Positions 1 through 9,317 of a DNA stretch of 64,000 bases are shown here, piece after piece; position 1 is the stretch's first letter, and every line of letters begins with the position of its first letter. The position numbers and the translations under genes are program-made. The DNA is from an uncultured Kordia sp. (GTDB lineage: Bacteria > Bacteroidota > Bacteroidia > Flavobacteriales > Flavobacteriaceae), in the NCBI RefSeq assembly GCF_947489565.1, contig NZ_CANLEA010000013.1:62001-126000 (forward strand), written 5' to 3'. The notes under the pieces are model-generated. The model worked only from the letters and a program-made list of their open reading frames with translations. It searched no databases and was not told the origin of the DNA.

Positions 1-45
1 AAAAATTACGTTTAGCCTAACAAACAACTTTTAACCTAATAAGAA

Positions 46-726
46 ATGAAAGCAACAAAGAAGCTTTTTAAAACAGAAATCGTAAAACGACTCAAAGCGC
101 AAGGAACAGACGAAGTATTATCGGAAGCAGCTTTGCCAGCGTACGCACATAAAAACCCAGTAATTGATCACATTTTTTGGAAACGATTGAAAGTCGTAGC
201 AAATTATGTTCATAAGAAAAACAAAAAGTCACTCAAAGTCATCGATTTTGGTTGTGGAACTGGCGTAATGTCTTATGAATTGGCAACAAATTCGCATGAA
301 GTGGTTGGTTTAGATTTAGACTTACGACCTGTAAATCTTCTGAAAGAAAACATCAATTATCCAGATTCGATTACGTTTATGGAAGGTGATTTATTTGATA
401 AAAACCTAGAAGAAAACAGCTTTGATGTAGTCATTGCTTTGGATGTGTTGGAACATATGAACGACGATCAGTTGCGAAAGTATATGGGAAAATTCAGAAG
501 TCTGTTGAAAGATGGAGGCGAAGTAATCATTTCTGGTCCGACAGAAAATTTCTTGTATAAAATAGGAAGAAAATTGGCTGGACAAGACTTTACAGGTGAT
601 TATCACGATTCTGAAATTCAATCGATTCGTAAGATTGTAAGTGAAACTTATGAAGTAAAGAGTTTGGCGAAAATCTTACCAATTCTACCATTATTTGACG
701 TTTTTGTAGCACATAAAAAAGGATGA
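46..726 (+). CDS. class I SAM-dependent methyltransferase
   Basis: This 226-residue protein has a Rossmann-fold methyltransferase core. Motif I (VIDFGCGTGVMSYELA, about residues 65-80) binds S-adenosylmethionine, followed by the acidic strand-2 end (VGLDLDLRP) and a LDVLEHM post-motif typical of small-molecule methyltransferases. There is no signal peptide, so it is cytosolic. Its stop overlaps the start of the next glycosyltransferase by four bases (ATGA), so the two are translationally coupled. I infer that it methylates a sugar or lipid intermediate of the surface-polysaccharide pathway; the substrate cannot be read from sequence. Confidence 0.85.
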   Translation: MKATKKLFKTEIVKRLKAQGTDEVLSEAALPAYAHKNPVIDHIFWKRLKVVANYVHKKNKKSLKVIDFGCGTGVMSYELATNSHEVVGLDLDLRPVNLLKENINYPDSITFMEGDLFDKNLEENSFDVVIALDVLEHMNDDQLRKYMGKFRSLLKDGGEVIISGPTENFLYKIGRKLAGQDFTGDYHDSEIQSIRKIVSETYEVKSLAKILPILPLFDVFVAHKKG

Positions 727-1736
727 TTCTTTATGTTGGAAATATCATTTCCGGTCACGGGAAAACAGCAACAACCATTGAAACCTTGGGGGAATTACTC
801 CAAAAAGAAGGTTTTAAGCTAACGCTGACTTCCAACAAGCAAAACAAAATTTTACGTTTATTGGACATGCTTTGGACGGTTTTTAAACACCGTAAAAAGC
901 TTGATTATGTGTTGATTGATACGTATAGTACAACAAACTTTTTGTATGCATATTACGTGAGTAAACTGTGTATTTGGTTGAAATTAAAATATATACCAAT
1001 TCTTCATGGTGGAAATTTGGAAGAGCGTTTGAAACATAGCAAAGCAAAAAGTGATGTGATTTTTAAAAACGCACATGCCAATGTTTCGCCATCCATGTTT
1101 TTAAAAACAGTTTTTGAACAATATGGTTATGCGAACTTGATTCACATTCCAAATAATGTAGAATTGCAGGAATATGTTTTTAAAGAGCGTTCAAAAGTAG
1201 GAGCTAAGTTGTTATGGGTACGTTCGTTTGCCGAAATATACAATCCGCAATTGGCAGTAGAAGTCTTGCATGGTTTGAAACAACACGGAATAGCAGCTTC
1301 TTTGTGCATGGTTGGACCACGAAAAGATGCTTCTTTCGAAAAAACACAAGAACTCGCCAAAGAATTGAATGTAGAAGTTACGTTTACAGGAAGACTTTCC
1401 AAACAAGACTGGCTTTCACTTTCAGTAGATTATGACATCTTTATCAACACCACAAATTTTGACAATACACCAGTCAGTCTCATTGAAGCCATGGCGCTCG
1501 GAATGCCGATTGTTTCTACCAATGTTGGTGGAATTCCATATTTAATTAATGACGGAGAAGATGGTTTGTTGGTGAAACCAAATTCTAAAGAAGACATGAT
1601 TCAAGCAATTGAAAACCTTGTCAATTCTCCAGAAATGGTTGAAAATCTATCAAAAAATGGACGAGCAAAAGCTACAACTTTTGATTGGGAAGTCGTTCGT
1701 AATCAGTGGAAAAGCTTGTTGCAAGACGATTTCTAA
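723..1736 (+). CDS. glycosyltransferase family 4 (GT-B fold)
   Basis: The 337-residue protein has the GT-B layout. The N-terminal half begins with a Gly-rich acceptor-side loop (VGNIISGHGKTATT). The C-terminal nucleotide-sugar domain carries the family 4 signature IEAMALGMPIVSTNVGG (about residues 254-270) with the usual acidic residues. It should transfer a sugar from a nucleotide donor to a growing glycan at the inner face of the cytoplasmic membrane. It overlaps the upstream methyltransferase by four bases, placing it in a glycan operon. Donor and acceptor are unknown. The following three genes run on the opposite strand, so the operon ends here. Confidence 0.88.
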   Translation: MILYVGNIISGHGKTATTIETLGELLQKEGFKLTLTSNKQNKILRLLDMLWTVFKHRKKLDYVLIDTYSTTNFLYAYYVSKLCIWLKLKYIPILHGGNLEERLKHSKAKSDVIFKNAHANVSPSMFLKTVFEQYGYANLIHIPNNVELQEYVFKERSKVGAKLLWVRSFAEIYNPQLAVEVLHGLKQHGIAASLCMVGPRKDASFEKTQELAKELNVEVTFTGRLSKQDWLSLSVDYDIFINTTNFDNTPVSLIEAMALGMPIVSTNVGGIPYLINDGEDGLLVKPNSKEDMIQAIENLVNSPEMVENLSKNGRAKATTFDWEVVRNQWKSLLQDDF

Positions 1737-1772
1737 CAACATTTTAGTTGTACTGAACTAAATTCGTATCCC

Positions 1773-2615
1773 TTATTTATATTCATAAAAAAACTCACGT
1801 ATTAGTCTGTCTTCTCTCTCGTATTCTTTTTTACTTATGAGCCTTCCGTTTTCATCGTATGTAAATAAAGTATATTCAGTAACAATATTTCTTTTCTTGT
1901 AGATTTTTTCCTGTCGACTCAAGCCAAATTCATTGTATTCGTAACGATATAAGTGATAATCATTGTTATCTGATTTTATAATACGACCTTTTTTATCATA
2001 TTCATACGTAAACTTCTTTTTGTACTTTTTTCTTGTCGGAAATGTTTCACTTATTAAATGATTTTTTCGATATGTGCGTATTCTATAAAGTGTTGTATCA
2101 CGAAAATGCTCAACACGTTTCAGCCTTCCAAATATGTTGTATTTATAATAATTTATACCATCTTCGTCAGTCATAGACGCTAATTTCCCTTTTCTCTTGT
2201 ATTTTTTTTCGAATGGAATAACGATTTTTTTAGACTCAAGTTTAGATTTCTGAATCAACGCAACCATACTGTCACGATTTTGATATGCATCATAATAGTT
2301 GGTTACTATTGTGTTTCCAAAAGCACTAAGATGTACTTCATCGAGTTGCCTTGGTCTTAACTCTAGATTGTGTTTTTGCGTTTTATAAATAAGGAAACTG
2401 CCATATTTATCAATAGAATCTTTTTTTGACTCAAATTCTTCAAGATAGAATCCGCTTTTATATTTGGTAAGTGTTGAATAAAGTGTAGTGTCTTTTTCTT
2501 TTGGATATATACTCCATTCGTATCGAACAAAATCAATTTGAGTGATGTCAATTTTTGCTTGCGAAAAACTTTCCGTAATAATAAAAGTAAAAATAATCAG
2601 TACATAGTTTTTCAT
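1773..2615 (-). CDS. secreted protein with YD/RHS-like repeats
   Basis: I place the start at the ATG at 2615, giving a clean signal peptide (MKNYVLIIFTFIITESFSQ); an upstream TTG at 2636 would put charged residues before it. The mature protein, about 260 residues, has repeated short strands of the type YxYDxxGRxxK (for example YEYDKKGRIIKSD and FTYDENGRLISKKEY), as in RHS/YD-repeat and MORN-like variants common in Bacteroidota secreted proteins. It is very basic and Tyr-rich. It lies 21 bases behind the next small secreted protein and is probably co-transcribed with it. Function unknown. Confidence 0.7.
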   Translation of the reverse strand: MKNYVLIIFTFIITESFSQAKIDITQIDFVRYEWSIYPKEKDTTLYSTLTKYKSGFYLEEFESKKDSIDKYGSFLIYKTQKHNLELRPRQLDEVHLSAFGNTIVTNYYDAYQNRDSMVALIQKSKLESKKIVIPFEKKYKRKGKLASMTDEDGINYYKYNIFGRLKRVEHFRDTTLYRIRTYRKNHLISETFPTRKKYKKKFTYEYDKKGRIIKSDNNDYHLYRYEYNEFGLSRQEKIYKKRNIVTEYTLFTYDENGRLISKKEYEREDRLIREFFYEYK

Positions 2616-2636
2616 AGTGGTTTGCTTACAAATCAA

Positions 2637-3059
2637 TTAGTTGTTTTGTATTTTCTCAAAAATTACACCAAATACACCAAAAAGTACACTCGTAGCATTT
2701 GGAGACATTCCTCTTGGATTGTATGAATCAATTTTTACGCCTCTGTACATATTTTCTAGACTTCTGCTAGAGTTCACATACGTATATGTGCTGTTATTGC
2801 TTTGTTCATAAAAATCGGTTAACATAGATATGCTGTTGTATTTTTGAAAATACGACTGTTTGATATCATTACTATTAAAATTGAAAACCGATGCTTGTGT
2901 ATTCGTTATTTTGAAAGGAAAATTATAGTTTTCAATAGCGTAAAATTTTAAATCGGTCACTTTTGTCGTATCAACAATAACTGTTTGTTGTGTTTGTGCA
3001 CAAAGAGAAAATTGAAATACACTCAGCGTTATAAAAATTAAAAAAAACTTTTCTTTCAT
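2637..3059 (-). CDS. small secreted protein, unknown function
   Basis: This 140-residue protein starts with a clear signal peptide ending near FSLCAQ, so it should reach the periplasm or outer membrane. The rest is rich in Asn, Ser and Tyr with no motif I recognise. A Cys lies in the signal region (SLCAQ), but the residues around it are a poor lipobox, so signal peptidase I cleavage is more likely than lipidation. It precedes the YD-repeat protein by 21 bases on the same strand. It may be a strain-specific accessory gene. No function can be assigned. Confidence 0.6.
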   Translation of the reverse strand: MKEKFFLIFITLSVFQFSLCAQTQQTVIVDTTKVTDLKFYAIENYNFPFKITNTQASVFNFNSNDIKQSYFQKYNSISMLTDFYEQSNNSTYTYVNSSRSLENMYRGVKIDSYNPRGMSPNATSVLFGVFGVIFEKIQNN

Positions 3060-3250
3060 ATTTAAAGTCTTTGTAAACAGATTTAATTCTTCAAGTAAAG
3101 AATTTATTCATCATAAACCCGCAAAAAAGTTAAGATTAATAAATAGAAATTTTAATAAAATTTGGTTAAAATTTACAATTAATCGATACAATACTTAGAA
3201 GAGAATATCTTTGAAAAGATACCTGTTTAATAAAAGCTTATTTGTAGTTT

Positions 3251-4123
3251 TTAACAACCATACGAAAGTCCAATTTCTATGTATTTGGTTTCTGTTTTAT
3301 GATTAAGGTCAGTAGTTATAATTTTTAGGAGAATAGACTTTATTTCGTAAGGCGCAATGATTCCTTTGTATTGATATCTAGGAATCCACCAACCTTCGCC
3401 AACATGATCCCAATCGGGAGAACGTTCTAAATTCATTTGTTTTGCGGTTGATTCTCTAATATTTTCATAATCTGTAATCGGAATTCGATAAAAAATATTA
3501 TTTGTTGCTTCTAGTTTGATAAATGGTTTATTTCCTTTCCATTTTGGAATGATACTATCTGAATTCTTTGTTGATCCCCACTCGTTTAAGGTTTCCATTC
3601 GAGTATAATAAACCTCAATTTTTTTCAAATCCTTTTTTGGCTTTATTTTTAAGAGTTTGTCTCCAATTTCATTAAAAACTGCTTCATATAATAAAAGCGT
3701 ATCTTTTTTAGTCTCTTGACCTTCTATTTGAAAATTAAATATTTCAAAGTCATTCTTTTTCGTTGAAAATGTAGTGCTACAGACCAATAAATTGGAATCA
3801 CAGGTAACTCCTATATTCCATTGATGCTCTTTTTTTAGTAAATATCCACTAAAAACATAGCCTTTTAATCCAGATTTCGATGTTACTAAAAACCACGCTC
3901 CAGAAATTGATGTATTGTGATCATTTACTTGTAAACGAATGTCTGTTTTCTCAATGAGTTTCACAGCTTCACCACAATAAAATTTCCCAATACGTTCCGC
4001 ATTCAAGTTTGGTTTGTCTCTTATCACCAAACCGTTTTCGGCAATGACAGAATAGAAATCTTGCCCAAAAACATCAGTTATTGATAGCAGAAAGAAGGAG
4101 AGTATGATTAATTTGATGTTCAT
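3251..4123 (-). CDS. secreted bacterial SH3-domain protein
   Basis: A signal peptide (LLSITDVFGQ, cleaved near residue 20) is followed by a bacterial SH3 domain (about residues 24-97): GLVIRDKPNLNAERIGKF, a Gly-Glu-Ala-Val turn, then the SGAWFLV and GLKGYVFSGYL strands. This fold often binds peptidoglycan stem peptides or other envelope ligands. The remaining 190 residues, rich in beta structure, resemble nothing I know. The gene stands alone: 127 bases separate it from the next gene, and a good promoter lies upstream at 4168-4200. A cell-envelope role is inferred from the SH3 domain only. Confidence 0.72.
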   Translation of the reverse strand: MNIKLIILSFFLLSITDVFGQDFYSVIAENGLVIRDKPNLNAERIGKFYCGEAVKLIEKTDIRLQVNDHNTSISGAWFLVTSKSGLKGYVFSGYLLKKEHQWNIGVTCDSNLLVCSTTFSTKKNDFEIFNFQIEGQETKKDTLLLYEAVFNEIGDKLLKIKPKKDLKKIEVYYTRMETLNEWGSTKNSDSIIPKWKGNKPFIKLEATNNIFYRIPITDYENIRESTAKQMNLERSPDWDHVGEGWWIPRYQYKGIIAPYEIKSILLKIITTDLNHKTETKYIEIGLSYGC

Positions 4124-4167
4124 TTTGGAAAAATAACTGTTGATGTTTAAAACTACAATATTCCTAC

Positions 4168-4200
4168 CAAAGTTATACGGGAATGCGGAAATTTTACAAA
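4168..4200 (-). promoter_or_regulatory. Bacteroidota-type promoter for the SH3-domain gene
   Basis: On the minus strand a TTTG (-33 element, 4200-4197) is followed after 21 bases by TAACTTTG (-7 element, 4175-4168), matching the TTG / TAnnTTTG consensus of Bacteroidota primary sigma factors. The -7 box is about 45 bases before the ATG at 4123. Confidence 0.55.
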
Positions 4201-4294
4201 GCTAGTAACAATTTATTTCTTTAGTAACTAATTATTTCATTTTGCTTTCTCGTAAAGGTGAATCGAAGTATTCCTTTACATTTAAAATTTTAAG

Positions 4295-5173
4295 TTACTT
4301 AAGCTTCAACAATACATTAATACTTCCTGCCAAAAGTTCTTCTTCCGTATACTCCTGAAAGTCTTTGTGAAGTGTGAGTTCTTTGAATTTACGGTATTTT
4401 TCAGAGTTTGTATCGCAAGTGTCATAGCCTAAAGAAACAACTTCGTAACCTGCTTTCTCAAAGATTTCCAAATAGTTAGGTAAACGCAAACGATTGTGAT
4501 AATCGAATTTTGTATGTTTCTGTTTCCATTCTTCTGGACTGTACTTTAAGAAATCATAATACGAAAGTGACTTATCATCATACGCTCTGTGATCACTTGG
4601 TGAAATCATGTGTAAAATGTATGCCGATTTGGGAAGTTTTTTAGCAAAACTTTGATGAATTTTCAATAAATCTTCTGGAGGAATATGTTCCAAAACAAAT
4701 CGCGAAAATACTAAATCAATATGTTCATTAAAATGTGTCTTTTCGTCTGCTAAATTCGTCTTTGGGTAATACGTTACATTGTTTGGCAATGCATATTTAC
4801 CATTTTCTGCCGCAATCTCTATTTGATAATTTGTTTTGTAATACGTATTTAACTTATTGATGGTTTTTGAATCGTAATGTTCATTAATATCATACGTAAC
4901 TACTTGTGCTGCATTGGCAAAATGTGTAAAGGAATACGGGATAATTGGTGCCCAACCTGAACCTAATTCTAAAATGGTTTTACCTTTTAAGTCAATGCCT
5001 TCTTTTTCTAGAATTTGCAACGCTTCTTTAAAAGATCTGCCATTGGTTTTGATCTTAAAATTGACACTGTTTCTGTTGAGAAACTTCTGCAATTGGTGAT
5101 AAATTCCGTATCCTAGCGAATTCGGCAAAATATCTAAGGACTTAAAAATAAAAGATTTGGTTTTGTGATTCAT
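4295..5173 (-). CDS. class I SAM-dependent methyltransferase
   Basis: This 292-residue protein has a methyltransferase motif I (ILELGSGWAPIIPYSF, about residues 66-81), an acidic strand (VVTYDIN) and a late motif (VFSRFVLEHIPPED). Its N-terminal 60 residues are helical and basic, perhaps forming a membrane-peripheral or substrate cap. It sits between the secreted proteins and the CapK/sugar-transferase pair, so a role in polysaccharide decoration is plausible but inferred. It is read alone on the minus strand and is divergent from the capK-like gene, with 151 bases between their starts. Confidence 0.8.
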   Translation of the reverse strand: MNHKTKSFIFKSLDILPNSLGYGIYHQLQKFLNRNSVNFKIKTNGRSFKEALQILEKEGIDLKGKTILELGSGWAPIIPYSFTHFANAAQVVTYDINEHYDSKTINKLNTYYKTNYQIEIAAENGKYALPNNVTYYPKTNLADEKTHFNEHIDLVFSRFVLEHIPPEDLLKIHQSFAKKLPKSAYILHMISPSDHRAYDDKSLSYYDFLKYSPEEWKQKHTKFDYHNRLRLPNYLEIFEKAGYEVVSLGYDTCDTNSEKYRKFKELTLHKDFQEYTEEELLAGSINVLLKLK

Positions 5174-5219
5174 GAAAATGATAGATTCGATTGCAAAATA
5201 ACAAATAAAAAATGATTAT

Positions 5220-5252
5220 TTTGAACTGTTTTCTTTTATTAAATTATTTTTG
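5220..5252 (+). promoter_or_regulatory. Bacteroidota-type promoter for the capK-like/sugar-transferase pair
   Basis: TTTG (5220-5223) and TATTTTTG (5245-5252) are separated by 21 bases, a close match to the TTG-N19-21-TAnnTTTG consensus. Transcription would begin near 5258-5260, giving a leader of about 65 bases before the ATG at 5325. Confidence 0.6.
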
Positions 5253-5324
5253 TCGCAAAATGAATGAGCAATACGATTCATTTGTTTTACCGTATATTTC
5301 AGTCTTGATTAGCTTTTAAACTTT

Positions 5325-6602
5325 ATGTTGCATAAACTTATTTTTCAACTTGGCGAACGCTTACGAAATCCTTCGATACGCAAGTGGTTGACGTTTTTAA
5401 AACAGTCAGAAAATTGGTCAATTAACGAATTAGAAGCCTATCAATTGCAGCAATTAAAAGAATTAGTTGCTTTTGCAAAAGAACATTCAGACTATTATAA
5501 AGAAAAATTTGCAGCTATTGATGTCGCATCTTTTTCTTCTTTGACAGATATCGAACAATTGCCGCTTTTGTCTAAGCAAGATGTATTGCAACATACTGAA
5601 ACAATTCATACCAAACATAATTTTGAAAAAGTATTTACCGCAACCACTTCAGGTTCTTCGGGCGATCCGTTAGTATATCAACGTGAAGAAAGTGCCGATT
5701 CATTTAACAGAGCTTCTATTTTTAGAGGATATTCTTGGCATAAGGTTCAACCGTGGGAACGCAATGGTTATTTTTGGGGATTTGATTTTTCAACAGTCAA
5801 ACGATTTAAAATCAAATTGCTAGATGCCTTGCAGAATCGTTTCCGTGTGTTTGATTATAAGGAAAAAGCATTTAAAAAGTTCGTAAAAAAGTTGCAACGT
5901 GCGCGTTATATTCACGGATATTCTTCCATGATTTATCAATCAGCGAAATTAATTAATGATAAAAATCTTCCGAAACCAAAGCATATAAAAATGGTGAAAG
6001 GAACGTCTGAGAAGATTTACGATAGTTATAAGGAAGAAATAGAAAAAGCGTTTGGAGTGCCAATTATCAGTGAATACGGTGCGGCAGAAACGGGAATTAT
6101 TGCTTTTGAATGTACAGAAGGCGCTATGCACATCAATATGGAAGGTGTCATTGTAGAAGAAATTGATCATCAAATAGTAGTGACCAATTTACAGATGAAG
6201 ACATTTCCAATCATTCGTTATCAACTAGGTGATTATATTGACTTGGCTTCCAAACAAAAAAAATGTACTTGTGGGAAAGCTCACTATATTTTAGAGGAAG
6301 TCACAGGAAGAATAGGAGAGAACGTGTACGGGAAGAAGGAAATTTACCCAAGTTTATACTTCTATTACATCTTTAAAAACCTTGCAACCAAACATAACAT
6401 AAAACTTACGTATCAAATTATACAAAAAGAAAAAGGAATTCTTATATTTAACCTCGAAGAACACTTAACAAATACAAATGAAAAAAAGTTAAGACAAGAG
6501 ATTCATAGTTATTTTGCCAACGACATTACCTACACCATTTGCCCAAATGTAACAAAGAAAGCTGGCAAGCAAAAAACCAAAAGTTTTATCTCTTATCTTT
6601 AA
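5325..6602 (+). CDS. CapK/PaaK-like adenylate-forming enzyme
   Basis: This 425-residue protein belongs to the phenylacetate-CoA ligase (PaaK)/CapK branch of the adenylate-forming superfamily. It shows the phosphate-binding loop TTSGSSGDPLVYQRE (about residues 108-122), the SEYGAAETGIIAFEC motif that contacts the AMP moiety, and a Cys-rich turn (KKCTCGKAHYI) like the metal-binding turn seen in PaaK relatives. Such proteins are common in capsule and exopolysaccharide loci, where they may activate a carboxylic acid for attachment to a sugar. The ATG at 5325 fits the promoter at 5220-5252. The sugar-transferase gene follows after 9 bases. The real substrate is unknown. Confidence 0.8.
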   Translation: MLHKLIFQLGERLRNPSIRKWLTFLKQSENWSINELEAYQLQQLKELVAFAKEHSDYYKEKFAAIDVASFSSLTDIEQLPLLSKQDVLQHTETIHTKHNFEKVFTATTSGSSGDPLVYQREESADSFNRASIFRGYSWHKVQPWERNGYFWGFDFSTVKRFKIKLLDALQNRFRVFDYKEKAFKKFVKKLQRARYIHGYSSMIYQSAKLINDKNLPKPKHIKMVKGTSEKIYDSYKEEIEKAFGVPIISEYGAAETGIIAFECTEGAMHINMEGVIVEEIDHQIVVTNLQMKTFPIIRYQLGDYIDLASKQKKCTCGKAHYILEEVTGRIGENVYGKKEIYPSLYFYYIFKNLATKHNIKLTYQIIQKEKGILIFNLEEHLTNTNEKKLRQEIHSYFANDITYTICPNVTKKAGKQKTKSFISYL

Positions 6603-6611
6603 TACCAAGTT

Positions 6612-8009
6612 ATGGCCTCAACTTCAAATATGCATTTCGAAATATCGGAACGTAAACTCCTTTTACGTGTTGTCGACGTAGTGGCGCTACTTTTTGGGCT
6701 GTACGTTGTTTCGAATGTTTTTAATTTCGATTATTTTAAATTTACAGAAGAACGCTGGCTATGGAGCGTTGTACTGATTGTATATTATGTATTGTTTTCT
6801 ACAATTTTAGAGTTGTATGATTTGCAAAAATCAAGTCGTTATGATTCTACTTTTCAAGGAATTATACTTTCAGTATCAATTACAGTATTGTGTTATTTAT
6901 TAACGCCCATTTTAACGCCAGAATTGCCTGAAAATCGTTTGCAAATTCTCTATTTTTTCTTAGCGATTGCAGTTACGATCTTTTTGTGGCGATGTGCGTA
7001 TATCTTCTTTATTTCATCTCCGCGTTTCTTTAAAAACATCCTGATTATCGGGAATACGGAAGAAATTAAAATCATGTCCGATGCAATTAAACGCAATACA
7101 AAATACTATAAGATTGTAGGATACATCAACTCAAATCCAACACAAGATACGAACGATGCTTCTTTAGAAGATTTGGAAGAAATTACAAGTTCTGAACTGA
7201 TGGAAGTTGCAGAAAAGAAGGCAGTTTCTGAGATTATTATAGCAAGTAATCAACGTGAAGAATTAAGCAAGCCTTTGTTTGAGAGTTTAATTGGATTGTT
7301 GGAAACGGGATTGCCTATCAAAGAATACATTCAAGTATATGAAGAATTGACTTTTCGTGTGCCCGTGCAATATATTGGAAAGGATTTTTATAAATATTTT
7401 CCATTCAGTCGAAGCAATCAAAACAAGTTATATTTATTCTTTCATCGTTTTTTTGATATTATTTTTTCCATTTTAGGATTAGTAGCGAGTTTGGTATTTA
7501 TTCCGTTTGTTTTGATTGGAAATCTGATAGGAAATCGCGGTCCGTTGTTATATACACAAGAACGTGTTGGAAAAAATGGTGTGCCATTTAAAATCTACAA
7601 ACTGCGAAGTATGGTGGTAGATGCAGAAAAAAATGGCGCTGTTTGGGCAACTCAAAATGACTCACGTATTACCAAGTTTGGAAGTTTTTTGAGGAAATCA
7701 CGTTTGGATGAAGTGCCGCAGTTTATCAATGTCTTGAAAGGTGAAATGAGCATGATTGGTCCACGACCAGAACGCCCTGCGTTTGTAAAACAACTCTCGG
7801 AAGATCTAACCTTTTATGAAATTCGTCATGTGGTGAAACCAGGTGTTACAGGTTGGGCGCAGGTAAAAACAGATTACGGAGCTTCTGTAGAAGACAGCTT
7901 GCGTAAGTTGCAATACGACTTGTATTATATAAAACACCGAAGCTTCTTTTTGGATTTAAACATCGTTGTAAAAACCTTGAGTACTGTATTGTTTTATCGT
8001 GGACGATAG
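6612..8009 (+). CDS. exopolysaccharide polyprenyl-phosphate glycosylphosphotransferase (WcaJ/WbaP type)
   Basis: The 465-residue protein has about four N-terminal membrane segments, a soluble CoA-binding-like middle domain (ILIIGNTEEIKIMSD onward, about residues 140-245), one further hydrophobic segment (about residues 275-300), and the bacterial sugar-transferase domain (about residues 270-465). Diagnostic motifs are QERVGKNGVPFKIYKLRSM and IGPRPERPAFV. It transfers a hexose-1-phosphate from a nucleotide sugar to undecaprenyl phosphate, the first step of repeat-unit assembly. It is the last gene of the pair begun by the capK-like gene. A hairpin at 8073-8090 may end transcription. Confidence 0.9.
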   Translation: MASTSNMHFEISERKLLLRVVDVVALLFGLYVVSNVFNFDYFKFTEERWLWSVVLIVYYVLFSTILELYDLQKSSRYDSTFQGIILSVSITVLCYLLTPILTPELPENRLQILYFFLAIAVTIFLWRCAYIFFISSPRFFKNILIIGNTEEIKIMSDAIKRNTKYYKIVGYINSNPTQDTNDASLEDLEEITSSELMEVAEKKAVSEIIIASNQREELSKPLFESLIGLLETGLPIKEYIQVYEELTFRVPVQYIGKDFYKYFPFSRSNQNKLYLFFHRFFDIIFSILGLVASLVFIPFVLIGNLIGNRGPLLYTQERVGKNGVPFKIYKLRSMVVDAEKNGAVWATQNDSRITKFGSFLRKSRLDEVPQFINVLKGEMSMIGPRPERPAFVKQLSEDLTFYEIRHVVKPGVTGWAQVKTDYGASVEDSLRKLQYDLYYIKHRSFFLDLNIVVKTLSTVLFYRGR

Positions 8010-8064
8010 TTTTGTTTGAAGTTGAAACAGAACTTGAACTTGTATAAGTATACTGAATGTCAGA

Positions 8065-8128
8065 TCGAGTGGAAAATGTGAGAACATTTTTTGTATCGAG
8101 ATCTACTATAAACTTCAAAATCACTCGA
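8065..8128. repeat. intergenic hairpin region with a TCGAGTG-type repeat
   Basis: The 262-base gap before the patatin gene holds TCGAGTG (8065-8071) mirrored by CACTCGA (8122-8128). Inside is a perfect hairpin AAAATGT-GAGA-ACATTTT (8073-8090) followed by two further T, which could act as a weak terminator for the sugar transferase. TCGAGTG followed about 23 bases later by TATCGAGA (8094-8101) recurs at 39312-39342 and again in the second copy of that block, so this is a dispersed repeat. Confidence 0.5.
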
Positions 8129-8271
8129 AGTACCATTTTTTATGCTAATATGTCTTAAATTTCATAAGTTTTTTTAAAATCTTCTTTTTTATTTTTCTCA
8201 CATTTAGCAGAAAACAACTAACTTGGTTGAACAAATTAAAAACTACATACCAACCATTTTAAAAATTAATC

Positions 8272-9129
8272 ATGAGAAACATTGAAAACCTTGTCTTTAA
8301 AGGTGGAGGCGTTTTAGGAATTGCCTATGCTGGCGCGCTACAAGTATTGGAAAATCACAATTTATTAGATGGCATTAAAGGTGTTGCAGGAACTTCCGCA
8401 GGTTCAATTGTAGCAACCTTAGTCAGTTTAAAATATTCAGCTCCAAAAATCAAAGAAATTGTGGCAGCTACGAACTTTAAGAAGTTTGAAGATCATTTTA
8501 ATCCGCTACGAATTGTAACGAAATACGGATTGTACGAAGGTGATTATTTTTTAAATTGGTTAAAAGGAATCATCAAAGATAAAACAGGAAATGAAAATAT
8601 CACCTTTGCAGAATTGGCGGCGGCTGGATATAGAGATTTACATGTATTTTCTACAGATTTGAATACAAAGAATATTCGCGAGTTTTCAAAAGCACACACA
8701 CCAAATGTTGTGGTAGCAGAAGCAGTACGAGCTTCCATGTCGATTCCGTTTTTCTTTGAAGCGTGGAAATTTACAAACAACAATCCGGACGATCATTTAT
8801 ATGTAGATGGAGGAACCGTGTATAACTATCCAATTACGGCGTTTAAGCCTATAGAAAACACTTTAGGTTTCTTTTTACACAGCAAACATGAAAAGGCATC
8901 AGATTTAGGGTATGACAGTATTATCCATTATGTAAAAGACTTATTTGAAACACTGATGAATGCACAAAACATTGATTTCGATAAGGATTCTATGGAAAAT
9001 AAGGTGACGGTAAGAATTGACGACTTAGGAATTTCTGCCATTGATTTTGATATTACGGATAAGCAGGAAACTGATTTGTACAATTCAGGTTTTCAGGCAA
9101 CGACATTATATCTGAAGAATAATTCATAA
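8272..9129 (+). CDS. patatin-like phospholipase
   Basis: This 285-residue protein has the full patatin catalytic signature: the oxyanion loop FKGGGVLGIAYAGAL (residues 9-23), the nucleophile elbow GTSAGS (Ser near residue 44), and the catalytic DGG (about residues 183-185, within LYVDGGTVYNYP). No signal peptide or membrane segment is seen, so it is cytosolic or exported by another route. Patatins hydrolyse acyl ester bonds of phospholipids or related lipids; some are secreted effectors, others housekeeping lipases. Neighbours do not point to a pathway. It is followed by a strong terminator at 9156-9204. Confidence 0.9.
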   Translation: MRNIENLVFKGGGVLGIAYAGALQVLENHNLLDGIKGVAGTSAGSIVATLVSLKYSAPKIKEIVAATNFKKFEDHFNPLRIVTKYGLYEGDYFLNWLKGIIKDKTGNENITFAELAAAGYRDLHVFSTDLNTKNIREFSKAHTPNVVVAEAVRASMSIPFFFEAWKFTNNNPDDHLYVDGGTVYNYPITAFKPIENTLGFFLHSKHEKASDLGYDSIIHYVKDLFETLMNAQNIDFDKDSMENKVTVRIDDLGISAIDFDITDKQETDLYNSGFQATTLYLKNNS

Positions 9130-9155
9130 TTATCTTCTTAGATCAAATTATTTAC

Positions 9156-9204
9156 AAGCGAACTTTTACACAGAGTGAAATCGAAGTGTAGTTCGCTTTT
9201 TTTT
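9156..9204 (+). terminator. rho-independent terminator after the patatin gene
   Basis: A composite stem pairs AAGCGAAC (9156-9163) with GTTCGCTT (9191-9198) and, inside it, TACAC (9167-9171) with GTGTA (9186-9190). An uninterrupted run of eight T (9197-9204) closes it. Confidence 0.75.
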
Positions 9205-9317
9205 GCCATAATTTTAAAAATACATAGATCACTTATCTTAAATCTCCTGTGCTTAGGGTTTTATTTTAGCAATACTAATTGTTTTAACTTATATTTAGTG
9301 TAATAAAATACTACACC

